Source: a virus | Strand: one strand, 5' to 3' | DNA: 24,263 nucleotides | IMG/VR virus record: IMGVR_UViG_3300020281_000126 | Span: 1 to 24,263 of that record | Part shown: piece after piece, positions 1 through 7,722 of the stretch | Position numbering within the stretch: the first letter of the stretch is position 1 | Layout: each line of letters begins with the position of its first letter | The notes under the pieces: model-generated | What the model was told of the DNA's origin: nothing | Seen by the model: only the letters and a program-made list of their open reading frames with translations | Databases searched by the model: none | Program-made: the position numbers and the translations under genes

Positions 1-282
1 AGCTTTTGGGTTTTGATTAGACATATTACTTGCAAGGTTACCATCAACAATAGTGTTACTAGAGTTACGGAGAATACACCAAGTAGTAGCATCAGCACCC
101 GGATCACCATTTTCTCCAGATTTTGCTTCAAGTTCATAACCAATAACTATTAAAGCATTATCTGGAATCGTAAGACCAGTAACTAAATCAAAAACTGTAT
201 TGTTTGAAGTAGGGTCTTGCGAACCAGTACCACTAGATATGGTAAGACCTAATCCATTAGTTCTTACTTTTGTTAAAGCCAT
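1..282 (-). CDS. Tail-associated structural protein, C-terminus cut by window edge
   Basis: The gene starts at ATG 282 with a good ribosome site (AAGGAG, about 8 bases upstream) and stays open for 94 codons to the left edge, so the C-terminus is missing. The protein begins MALTKV, a start I associate with phage tail fibre or receptor-binding proteins. It is Ser/Thr/Asn/Gly-rich with short beta-type stretches and has one cysteine near residue 73; no signal peptide or membrane segment is seen. It is the last visible member of the leftward tail gene group, 10 bases after the preceding gene. A role in the distal tail or fibre is inferred from position and composition; no catalytic motif is visible. 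Confidence 0.6.
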   Translation of the reverse strand, partial: MALTKVRTNGLGLTISSGTGSQDPTSNNTVFDLVTGLTIPDNALIVIGYELEAKSGENGDPGADATTWCILRNSSNTIVDGNLASNMSNQNPKA

Positions 283-292
283 AGTTTACTCC

Positions 293-664
293 TTATGCGT
301 AAGGACTGTCACCAAGCACAGATGTATCCCACGCTGCTTTCAACTTATCAATAGTATCTGCATCTGTAATAGCTTTTGCCGCAGGTGCATCTCTTAATGC
401 TTTCTTCTTATTAACTGAATTTGTTTTGGCAGTAGAATCATCTGCTTCTAGTGCTTTCATGTACACAACGTCTTCAGCTTCTAATAAAGGTTTTCTTACT
501 TCCCTTATCTTATCTTTAAATATTTCTTTAGCCTTAGTCATGTCTTCAGCTATAACTTTACCTGATATTGCCCAAGCATTTCTAAAATGTCTGTCTGATG
601 GCTTTGATGAAACACTTGAAGCATCAATCTGGTTGCCATCTTTATCTATAATTAAACTTGTCAT
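293..664 (-). CDS. Small tail-fibre-associated protein (DRxFRNAW motif), possible chaperone
   Basis: This is a 123-residue soluble protein with ATG 664 preceded by AGGAG. Residues 1-12 form a short beta-like start (MTSLIIDKDGN), then comes the motif SDRHFRNAWAI at about 23-33, then a charged alpha-helical region with EDMTKAKEIFKDKIREVRKP and, later, KKKALRDAP. This order, an FRNAW box followed by a charged helix and a KxALRD box, is one I recall in small phage proteins encoded next to tail fibres. A fibre assembly or chaperone role is inferred, not shown. It sits 8 bases after the 673-1146 gene and shares its R-x-aromatic-R-x-A-W motif. Confidence 0.6.
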   Translation of the reverse strand: MTSLIIDKDGNQIDASSVSSKPSDRHFRNAWAISGKVIAEDMTKAKEIFKDKIREVRKPLLEAEDVVYMKALEADDSTAKTNSVNKKKALRDAPAAKAITDADTIDKLKAAWDTSVLGDSPYA

Positions 665-672
665 ATTAACTC

Positions 673-1146
673 CTATGCTACTAATTTAATGTCATCTCTA
701 ATTTGCCATGCATCTCGCCATTGACGGTGTTTAGGCAGTTGATGTGCTCGGCATATAACCATTTTTGGTTTATTACCCTCATTCCATGTTCGCCATACAC
801 GTTGTGGAATATCTTTTTGGATTAAGTATTCTATTGCTTGTTCTTCTGTCATTGCTTCAACAGGTTTAGTGTTATGCAATAAATACCCTCTTGTATGCTT
901 TACAAAGTTAGGTTGTGCTTCATCTTTTGCTAGTTCCCAATATACTTCTACAGGTGGCAAAATACCACCTTGAATTGCACAAGCCATCCAGTTAGGGTCA
1001 GGAGATAACACCTTTGCTGGATTTTCCATGTCTTTTGGGTCTTCATATACAACTTTAATATCACTTTTAACAGGCTCAAGATTTTCTTTTGCCCAACATA
1101 GTCTATTCCATAAATGAGTGCCTTGAAAATTTGGTGTTTTTATCAC
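673..1146 (-). CDS. Conserved hypothetical tail-region protein ending in an RxWRDAW motif
   Basis: This 157-residue protein uses a GTG start at 1146 that overlaps the stop of the upstream gene by four bases (GTGA), so translation is probably coupled. It is rich in Trp, Pro and charged residues. The middle (residues 86-117) carries RGYLLHNTKPVEAMTEEQAI, and the C-terminus has LPKHRQWRDAWQI (about 137-149). I do not recognise a family with an assigned function. The C-terminal motif resembles the N-terminal SDRHFRNAWAI of the next gene downstream, suggesting a shared binding surface or an old domain split. Position argues for a virion or tail assembly role. Confidence 0.55.
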   Translation of the reverse strand: MIKTPNFQGTHLWNRLCWAKENLEPVKSDIKVVYEDPKDMENPAKVLSPDPNWMACAIQGGILPPVEVYWELAKDEAQPNFVKHTRGYLLHNTKPVEAMTEEQAIEYLIQKDIPQRVWRTWNEGNKPKMVICRAHQLPKHRQWRDAWQIRDDIKLVA

Positions 1147-1493
1147 GTAATTTCCATTATTGATAAAGAAGCATCTAACATACCAGCAACAGAACTTGAA
1201 ATTTTTAAAACATCTGTTGTCTGTAAAACATATTTATTGCCTGTCATCATCTCAACACTACCACCACCACCAACAACTATATCTTTCTGTATATTAACAT
1301 CTGTATTTGTTTCAGTATCTGAAGTATTACTTTCAATATTAACTGTTGCCTTTACTGCTTCACTATGATTGTTGCAAAGGTTAAGAGATAAGATAATTGT
1401 TGTAGTTGAACTTGGAACTGTATATAAAGTCTGCAAAGTAAAGGCTTGTGTACTTATACCTGATTTACTTTTTAATTTAAATGTGTTTGCCAT
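1143..1493 (-). CDS. Small beta-rich virion structural protein
   Basis: This is a 116-residue protein starting ATG 1493, two bases after the stop of the upstream gene, with only a weak ribosome site, so it may depend on coupling. It begins FKLKSKSGIS, continues through YTVPSSTTTIILSLNLCN, and ends with YVLQTTDVLKISSSVAGMLDASLSIMEIT. The alternating hydrophobic and Ser/Thr pattern predicts a beta sandwich. I recall similar proteins (a VPSSTTT start and a DASLSIMEIT-like end) as common unannotated structural genes near the tail fibre in marine phages. A role as a fibre, decoration or neck component is inferred. There are no membrane segments. Confidence 0.6.
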   Translation of the reverse strand: MANTFKLKSKSGISTQAFTLQTLYTVPSSTTTIILSLNLCNNHSEAVKATVNIESNTSDTETNTDVNIQKDIVVGGGGSVEMMTGNKYVLQTTDVLKISSSVAGMLDASLSIMEIT

Positions 1494-1495
1494 AT

Positions 1496-1945
1496 TTAAG
1501 CAACATCATCTAATAAAGCAGCAACTACACAATCAACTGTTCCTGTTGATGTAATCGCATGAATATTTGCTACTGTTGTATTTGGTAAATTACCAAACCA
1601 CGAATGTCCAGCAGCTATTTTAATTCCATCAGCTACTGAAGTTGAAGCTGTACCTCCATCAATAACAATATAAACATCTGCACTTGCATCCGTATTTTTA
1701 ATAAATAAAAAATTTACTTTGTCATTTGCATGAACTGCTGTAGGAGATGTATCATCATCTATCCCAGCATAATCTAAAAAATATCCAGCTATTAAATCTG
1801 TTGATGAATTAGATACATTGGTAAATTTATAATACCATTTATCATTAGCATCAGCAGGACTAATAGTTGTACTGCCCTCTATAACTTTTGATATTGTGTC
1901 AGGCAGCAATGTTGCAGTTATATTAACTGTTGCCGAATTTGCCAT
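1496..1945 (-). CDS. Hypothetical virion structural protein, beta-rich
   Basis: This 149-residue protein starts at ATG 1945 with a strong ribosome site (AAGGAG) just downstream of a good promoter (1968-1996), so it may head its own late transcript. The sequence is Ala/Thr/Asp/Val-rich with few basic residues, typical of phage surface or decoration proteins. It contains FTNVSNSSTDLIAGYFLDYAG and a repeated pattern of short beta strands, and ends in DCVVAALLDDVA. I do not recognise a named family. Its place right after the large fibre suggests a fibre-associated or other high-copy surface protein. Confidence 0.55.
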   Translation of the reverse strand: MANSATVNITATLLPDTISKVIEGSTTISPADANDKWYYKFTNVSNSSTDLIAGYFLDYAGIDDDTSPTAVHANDKVNFLFIKNTDASADVYIVIDGGTASTSVADGIKIAAGHSWFGNLPNTTVANIHAITSTGTVDCVVAALLDDVA

Positions 1946-1967
1946 TTTATTTTCTCCTTTTTATATA

Positions 1968-1996
1968 ATTAAACACTAAAATTAGTAATTTGTAAA
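1968..1996 (-). promoter_or_regulatory. Sigma70-like promoter before the 1496-1945 gene
   Basis: On the minus strand TTTACA (1991-1996), a 17-base spacer and TTTAAT (1968-1973) each match the consensus hexamers at five of six positions. The expected transcript start is near 1961, giving a leader of about 16 bases that contains AAGGAG before ATG 1945. The site lies in the 56-base gap after the tail fibre stop, where AT-rich chance matches are possible, but spacing and position are both ideal. Confidence 0.5.
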
Positions 1997-2001
1997 GCAA
2001 A

Positions 2002-5000
2002 TTATCCTAGTGCTATTGCTAATGCCGTCGCATCATCTGTTGTTGCTTTTGCATCAATTTGTGTTTGAATACTAGATGTTACACCATCTAAATATCCTAC
2101 TTCTGTTGAAGTAACATCACTTACTGAAACATCCCCACTACCATCAGACACCAAAGCCCTTCCAGTTGTAAGGTTTGCCATCTTGCTAAAGGCTATCGCT
2201 GCACCTGATGCTACACTTGCGTTGACTACAGCATTTGATGCTAATTGGTCTGCACCTACAGCATCATCAGCTATCTTTGCCTGTGTAACATTATCATCAA
2301 CTATTGAAGCTGTTACTACGGCACTAGCAGCAAGTTGGTCTGCACCTACAGCATCATCAGCTATCATAGATTGTTCTACTGCATCAGCCTGTATTGTAGC
2401 ACTGCCTGTTACATTACCTGACCCATCAAAACTAGCAGATGTCCACGCAACATCTCCTGTCATTGCAATAGTTCTACCTGTAGCTAACGCTGTAGCTGTA
2501 TCTGCATTACCTGTTACATCACCTGTCAAAGGTCCAGCAAAAGCATCAGAAGTTACTGTTCCATCAAAGAAAGCATCTTTAAATTCTAAACTAGAAGTTC
2601 CTAAGTCTATTTGATTATTAGTTTCAGGTCGTAAAGCCCCTGTTGTTAATGTTAATCTTACTGCATTATCAACTTTAAAATCTATTTCATTTGCTGTTCC
2701 AAAATCAACAGCAGTTTGTGAATCTTCACCTATAATTAAATCAGTTGCATGAATTGAAGTAATATCTGTCTGTGCTGCCTTTATAGTAAAAGTTAAATCG
2801 TAAGGGTCAGCATCTGAACCAGTTGAAGTGTCTGTCCAGTTAATGTCAATACCACCACCCTCAACAAATTTAACCTCTTTACCATCAGCTACAGTAACTT
2901 CTGTTCCGTCACCATCTTCAAGGATAAAGTTACTCATACCCCCAGCATTGTCATCAACATAAGCCTTAACAGATTGTTGGGTAGGAACTAAAGTAGCACT
3001 GTTACTATTCATATCGTCTTCATCAACAAACGCTGTAATCGTTATTGTGCCATCACTGAGACTGCCGTAGGTAACTGTTCCTGTGGTTGTAATAGCAGAT
3101 GAACCGTTATTAATACTTCCAAAATTACTTGTAATGCTACCACTATCTAATGCACCAGTTGTGGTAATAGAACTACTTCCTGCAACAGGAGAAAAATAAG
3201 TTTTGAGAGTATCCATCCCAACTTTTTTAAGTGTTCCACCATCAGAATAAAGCAACTCATCTGCATCAGCTAAACCACTAGTGATTTCTGTTTGACCAGA
3301 TATTACATTGTTATTTAAATGCTCACTTTCAACAGCATCATCAGCAATTTTAGCTTCTGTTATTGCATCTCCAGCAATCATTGCAGTTTCAACTGCACCA
3401 CTAGCGATTGTTACAGCACCTGTGTTAGCTATTGTAACGTCACCTGATACTGCTACTTCTTCATAACTTGTTCCATCTGATACTAATATTTTAGCATCTG
3501 TTACATCAGGCATAATTAATTTAGCACCTAATGTTAAATTACCAGTTACACCAAGAGTTGTTGCCATATCAACAGCACCATCTATATCAACTACATCTAA
3601 ATTAGTTGTACCATCAACATCTATGTTGCCTGATATATCAAGAGAAGCTGCAATAAGTTGGTCAACTTGTAAATCTTCGTAATCTGAACCTAACTTCAAT
3701 TCAAATTTAGGACCTGATGTACTATATAAAAATGTAGCATCTGTTCCTGAACCACCTTCGATTGTAATACCTGCACCATTAACTACAGCAGATGTACTGT
3801 TACCACTGTCAAGTACAATGTTATGGTCATTTAAATTTACAGTAGTTGAGTTTACAGTGGTTGTTGTACCTGATACTGTTAAGTCACCTGCAAGTGTTAC
3901 ATCAGCACCAGAGAATGTCATAGCAGTTGTACTACCTGATTTAACAATAAGATTGCCACTAGAGTTTGTAAAGGCTGCATATTGTGTGCCGTCATCTTTA
4001 AGTATAACATCTGCACCACCTGCATCTAAATTAATATCAGCCGCAGCATCAACTGTAAGATTGTTTGCTGAGATTGTTAAATCCGTACCATCTCCCTCAA
4101 TCTTCTCGCTGTCACCACCAAAAACGATACCAACATTGTTTGGTACATGAATATCAGATGTAGCTGTTAAATTTAATTTAGCACTTGATGCAATCGTGAG
4201 GTCAGTTCCATCCCCTTCTATCTTTTCCCCATCATTACCAAGTGTTAGCCCTACATTAGCAGGAATATTAATATCTGTTGTTGCTGTTAAATGTAAATCA
4301 TTGCTGGATGCTATTGTTAAATCAGTACCATCGCCTTCTATTTTTTCTCCATCATCACCAAAGGTCATACCTATATTAGCAGGTACGTTTATATCAGAAG
4401 TAGCTGTTAAATTAATATCAGCTCCAGATGTTACTGTTAAATCAGTATTATCCCCTTCTATTTTTTCTCCAGTACCAAATGTTACACCAACATTAGCAGG
4501 GATAACTACATCTGTTGTAGCTGTTAAATTAATCGCACCTCCTGATGCAAGGGTAAAATCTGTACCATCAGAAGATATATATTCTCCACCCTTATCAAAG
4601 AAATAAAGTCTTCTGTCATCAGCTATACGAACAACTTCATTACCATCGTATTGTTGTAGTATGACATCTTTAGCATCTGTAAGAGGTTTAAAGATTACAT
4701 CACTGGAAGAATTTGCTATATTTAATTTATTTCCTACTAAACCTAAACTAGCATTATCTTCAATACGAATAACTTCTGTTCCATCATATTGTGAAATAAC
4801 TAAATCATCAGAATCTACGGCAGGTTTCATTATAACTTCACCTGCTGTACCATCTAAATCAAAAGCAATTTGGTCAACCCCACCATCTTGAAGTTTAATA
4901 TCGCCTATAGTTGAGTTTAAGTGTAACTCTCCAGTTGAGTCAATTGATATTGGTGTGGCTGCAATAGTTAATCCTGTAGTACCATCGTGTGTAAAAGTAA

Positions 5001-6000
5001 TATCATTTCCTGCACCTAATGAAAGCACAGCAGAGTCTGATAATAATTTTACATCATTACCTAATATAGCATCTTTAGCTACAGATAATCCACCATCTGT
5101 TTGTAAAGAACCATCTGTGGTAGTTGTAGCATCTGTAGTATTATCTGTTTTTATAATACCAGTAGATGTAATAGCACCTGAAGCAATAGTACCTAAACCA
5201 CTAACATTACCACTTGTATCAAAAGTATAGTTGCCATCGGAAAATGTACCATCTATGGTTAGGTTACGAACTGTTCCTATATCTTTATTAGCATCTACAA
5301 CCATAGCCTTACTAGCAGCAACAGTACCTGCAGTAATGCCATCAAGCATTTCTAATTCAGCTTCAGCTAACTCTGCACCTGAACCTAGTGTTAATGTTCC
5401 ACCTACAGTTAAGTTACCTGCTACAGCTAATGTAGAGTTAGCTACTGTAGAATTAGGAGTTAAAGTAAGATGTGTTACATAACTTCCTGCACTCGCTATA
5501 TCATTACCTAATGTTAGTGTGCCACCATCAGCTATATTTAATTTCCATTCATCTCCTGCATCATCCCCTTCGTCAGCCATTAATGTAATAGCTAAACCTG
5601 CACCTTCAGTTGCAGCTATTTTTAGAGAATCAGTTGTAGTTTCATCATAACTAATTGCAACATTTGAATCTGAACCAAATATTAATTGTTCATCATCTAT
5701 AATTAATATATCATCTGAAAACTTAAAATAGTCTTCGTCTTCCATCCATGTAAGCACACCATCATTGCTCTCTCCATCAAATGTAATTGCAATGTCTGTT
5801 CCTGATGTACCATCGCCAAGTGTGAGTGCTGTACCCAACATTTTAGTTATAGGACCACCTTCATTGGCAGTGCCATCGTGAGTGTGTCCACTACTTGCCT
5901 GAAAGGCTGCTAAGAGTTGGTCAAATTCATCATTAGTATGTGCTGCAGTAATTGTATCGCCATCTGTATAAGATGATTGTCTTGTATACGTTGCTCCCAT
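2002..6000 (-). CDS. Large repetitive tail fibre / tail appendage protein
   Basis: This is a 1332-residue structural protein. ATG 6000 directly follows the stop of the propeller gene (TAA then ATG). The N-terminus (1-50) has YTDGDTITAAHTNDEFDQLL and GHTHDGTANEGGP, a head seen in many fibre or tail-attachment proteins. The rest is low-complexity, acidic, Gly/Thr/Asp/Asn-rich beta repeats. Residues about 467-641 are near-perfect 40-residue tandem repeats with cores such as VPANVGVTFG and EKIEGDGTDLT. Near the C-terminus there are copies of IADDAVGADQLA and the common fibre motif EVGYLDGVTSSIQTQIDAK. No hydrolase or protease motif is visible. Trimeric beta-helical fibre architecture is inferred. 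The protein stops almost directly after the YLDGVTSSIQ box, so a separate receptor-binding tip may be carried by one of the downstream small genes. Confidence 0.85.
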   Translation of the reverse strand: MGATYTRQSSYTDGDTITAAHTNDEFDQLLAAFQASSGHTHDGTANEGGPITKMLGTALTLGDGTSGTDIAITFDGESNDGVLTWMEDEDYFKFSDDILIIDDEQLIFGSDSNVAISYDETTTDSLKIAATEGAGLAITLMADEGDDAGDEWKLNIADGGTLTLGNDIASAGSYVTHLTLTPNSTVANSTLAVAGNLTVGGTLTLGSGAELAEAELEMLDGITAGTVAASKAMVVDANKDIGTVRNLTIDGTFSDGNYTFDTSGNVSGLGTIASGAITSTGIIKTDNTTDATTTTDGSLQTDGGLSVAKDAILGNDVKLLSDSAVLSLGAGNDITFTHDGTTGLTIAATPISIDSTGELHLNSTIGDIKLQDGGVDQIAFDLDGTAGEVIMKPAVDSDDLVISQYDGTEVIRIEDNASLGLVGNKLNIANSSSDVIFKPLTDAKDVILQQYDGNEVVRIADDRRLYFFDKGGEYISSDGTDFTLASGGAINLTATTDVVIPANVGVTFGTGEKIEGDNTDLTVTSGADINLTATSDINVPANIGMTFGDDGEKIEGDGTDLTIASSNDLHLTATTDINIPANVGLTLGNDGEKIEGDGTDLTIASSAKLNLTATSDIHVPNNVGIVFGGDSEKIEGDGTDLTISANNLTVDAAADINLDAGGADVILKDDGTQYAAFTNSSGNLIVKSGSTTAMTFSGADVTLAGDLTVSGTTTTVNSTTVNLNDHNIVLDSGNSTSAVVNGAGITIEGGSGTDATFLYSTSGPKFELKLGSDYEDLQVDQLIAASLDISGNIDVDGTTNLDVVDIDGAVDMATTLGVTGNLTLGAKLIMPDVTDAKILVSDGTSYEEVAVSGDVTIANTGAVTIASGAVETAMIAGDAITEAKIADDAVESEHLNNNVISGQTEITSGLADADELLYSDGGTLKKVGMDTLKTYFSPVAGSSSITTTGALDSGSITSNFGSINNGSSAITTTGTVTYGSLSDGTITITAFVDEDDMNSNSATLVPTQQSVKAYVDDNAGGMSNFILEDGDGTEVTVADGKEVKFVEGGGIDINWTDTSTGSDADPYDLTFTIKAAQTDITSIHATDLIIGEDSQTAVDFGTANEIDFKVDNAVRLTLTTGALRPETNNQIDLGTSSLEFKDAFFDGTVTSDAFAGPLTGDVTGNADTATALATGRTIAMTGDVAWTSASFDGSGNVTGSATIQADAVEQSMIADDAVGADQLAASAVVTASIVDDNVTQAKIADDAVGADQLASNAVVNASVASGAAIAFSKMANLTTGRALVSDGSGDVSVSDVTSTEVGYLDGVTSSIQTQIDAKATTDDATALAIALG
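2245..2365. repeat. 31-base direct repeat 90 bases apart in the tail fibre C-terminus
   Basis: An identical 31-base sequence starts at 2245 and again at 2335 (it begins TTGGTCTGCACC on the plus strand). It encodes IADDAVGADQLA, part of a 30-residue repeat of the fibre. The identity at DNA level suggests a recent duplication or gene conversion. Confidence 0.8.
4080..4600. repeat. 120-base tandem repeats in the tail fibre gene
   Basis: Units begin at about 4081, 4201, 4321 and 4441, exactly 120 bases apart, with a fifth at 4558 (117 bases, one codon shorter). Each codes for 40 residues with the core LTAT-DI-VPANVG-TFG-D-EKIEGDGTDLT. Flanking copies at both ends are more diverged. Third-position differences between units show that protein sequence has been conserved while the DNA drifted. 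Confidence 0.9.
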
Positions 6001-7722
6001 TTATCTTCTTGCTCCTAACTGATATTCTAATTGAAATCCTTTTAATGAGTATGGTGCTGTTGTAGCATTATCATTTACTCTTAATGCTACTGCAAAACCT
6101 GAACCCTCTACGGATTGTCTTAATAATGGTTGTGATGCACCCCCATACGTGGGCGTTCCATATGTTGATGTTCCATATATAGCAACCACATCTTCAGAAT
6201 CTAATGGATATGCTGCGGGTCTTGCAGAATTTCTGTCTTCATAGTCATATCTTACAAACATATCAGCATTAATAGCTGATTCAGGTTTGTAGTTAACTAT
6301 GACCCTTTGCATATGTTTTCTTATACCGGGGTCTCCAAAAGTTAAATCAGGACTTCTATACCTACCTGATACTTTTGTTCCATCAAAATCATTGCCCTTT
6401 TCTTGCCTGTATATATATCCGTCATACCCACCATGTAAAACTAATACATTACCTGCTTCTACAAACGTATCTGTAGCAGATGGTTTTATCCCTTTTAATT
6501 CTGCAAACTCAAAGGTCTGACCTTTCATAACGCAGATAACACCTCTTGTGTTATCTTCAGACGTCCCGTCTTTTGCAAAAAATATTCTATATTGCGTTTT
6601 ATCAGGTATAACTATTGACTCAAATAGTGCCGCATCAACTAAATTTTCATCAAATATAGACTGCACATTTGCACTAATAGTTCCAAGTTCAACGTCCCCA
6701 ATTCTTGCTGTACCTGCAACTGTACGTAATCCATCTGGTCCTAAAAATATTAAGTCACCTGCAAATTCTTGTATGGTATCTCCGTTTATACAACCGATAT
6801 TTCTTGTGACAGGCGTTATTGCAAAATCACTTGAGGAACTTCCTGTTAGTTTAAAAATTCTGTTTTCGCAAAATATAAATAAATCATTACGGAAAGCTTT
6901 CATTCCTACAATAGTATCATCAATTTTTATACTACCTGCACCACTACCACTATTAAATGCATCTTCATCAAAGGGCTGACTAAATACTAAGGTTTGTGGT
7001 GTGCTAGACATACCAGCATAGAACATATGTTCCCTAAATGCTGTTACAAATTTTGCACCTTCTACGCTTGATTCAGTAACATCTGTTGCTGAAAAAGATG
7101 TATTAAAAACTGTAGGGTCGTTTGTGCCATCTGTAACGATTATTTTATCATTACCATCAAAATTAAATCTTTCAAATGCGTATTTACTTGCATTAGTCCT
7201 GCCTGTGTCTCTTTGTGTCCAACTTTCAGAAACTGCACTATTAACTATATGTGCTGCAGCAGTTGTAGAACTTTGTGCCCTTGTTACACCTGTAAAAGTT
7301 GTTGATGTAACACCTGTATAAGTAAATATTTCTGAGTCAATTTGTAATGTACCACTTGAACTAAACCCTGTTGTGCTATCTACAGTTATAGTTCCTGACC
7401 CTGACATTGTTGCACTTGATGTTATTGCAGATGCTAATTCAGTTGAAGCTGAACTAAATATTTTTTCACCTCTTGCAGCAACAATATTATTATTAAAAAA
7501 TGCTACCATCAAAACTTTTTCAGAACTAGTTGATGTTTGAGGTACGATATGATTTATATGTTTTCTAAAACCATTTATTCTTCTGTAGCCACCCTCTATA
7601 TCAGGTTCAAAATTTAATAGCTCTATTGCTTGACCCGCTTGCATAATAAATGTTGAACGGCTTTTAATTAAACCTCCTTCACACACAAATGCTGAAGGTT
7701 GTGTTTGAGATAAATCTGGCAT
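6001..7722 (-). CDS. Tail hub / stabilisation protein, P22 gp10-like propeller
   Basis: This is a 573-residue protein directly after the adaptor gene, with start and stop overlapping (TAATG at 7722). The N-terminus has VCEGGLIKSRSTFIMQAGQAIELLNFEPDI with GGYRRINGFRK, a pattern typical of phage tail stabilisation proteins (P22 gp10-type, beta propeller) that begin by describing a 'filled' data-like surface. Later repeats such as DLFIFCENRIFKLTG, GDLIFLGPDGLRTVAG and NVLVLHGGYDGYIYRQ look like propeller blades, each ending in aromatic or glycine turns. Residues about 108-164 are an inserted module almost identical to one in the adaptor. It is expected to bind under the adaptor ring and carry the tail appendage. 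The propeller fold is inferred from pattern and gene order. Confidence 0.75.
   Translation of the reverse strand: MPDLSQTQPSAFVCEGGLIKSRSTFIMQAGQAIELLNFEPDIEGGYRRINGFRKHINHIVPQTSTSSEKVLMVAFFNNNIVAARGEKIFSSASTELASAITSSATMSGSGTITVDSTTGFSSSGTLQIDSEIFTYTGVTSTTFTGVTRAQSSTTAAAHIVNSAVSESWTQRDTGRTNASKYAFERFNFDGNDKIIVTDGTNDPTVFNTSFSATDVTESSVEGAKFVTAFREHMFYAGMSSTPQTLVFSQPFDEDAFNSGSGAGSIKIDDTIVGMKAFRNDLFIFCENRIFKLTGSSSSDFAITPVTRNIGCINGDTIQEFAGDLIFLGPDGLRTVAGTARIGDVELGTISANVQSIFDENLVDAALFESIVIPDKTQYRIFFAKDGTSEDNTRGVICVMKGQTFEFAELKGIKPSATDTFVEAGNVLVLHGGYDGYIYRQEKGNDFDGTKVSGRYRSPDLTFGDPGIRKHMQRVIVNYKPESAINADMFVRYDYEDRNSARPAAYPLDSEDVVAIYGTSTYGTPTYGGASQPLLRQSVEGSGFAVALRVNDNATTAPYSLKGFQLEYQLGARR
7231..7401 (-). 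repeat. Shared beta module, copy in the propeller protein
   Basis: Residues about 108-164 contain TITVDSTTGFSSSGTLQI, TYTGVTSTTFTGVTR and STTAAAH. The same module is found in the adjacent adaptor gene (8109-8264), also at DNA level. Both copies are bordered by sequence unlike the module, consistent with insertion of a small domain into surface loops of two proteins. Confidence 0.85.

Noticed and set aside
1974-1990. Short inverted repeat ACTA/TAGT after the tail fibre gene as a terminator.
   Set aside because: The stem is only four AT-rich pairs and overlaps the spacer of a good promoter.
2183-2614. Long plus-strand open frames opposite the tail fibre (also 4196-4606, 3818-4150, 5231-5482).
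   Set aside because: They are mirror frames of a repetitive, Ala/Thr/Val-biased gene, have no ribosome sites and consist of low-complexity sequence.
4080-4600. Regular 120-base array that might be taken for a CRISPR or satellite repeat.
   Set aside because: The units have no spacers, are in frame and encode a 40-residue protein repeat of the tail fibre.
6548-6979. Plus-strand 143-codon open frame opposite the propeller gene.
   Set aside because: No ribosome site or promoter, unnatural composition, fully within a well-supported gene on the other strand.
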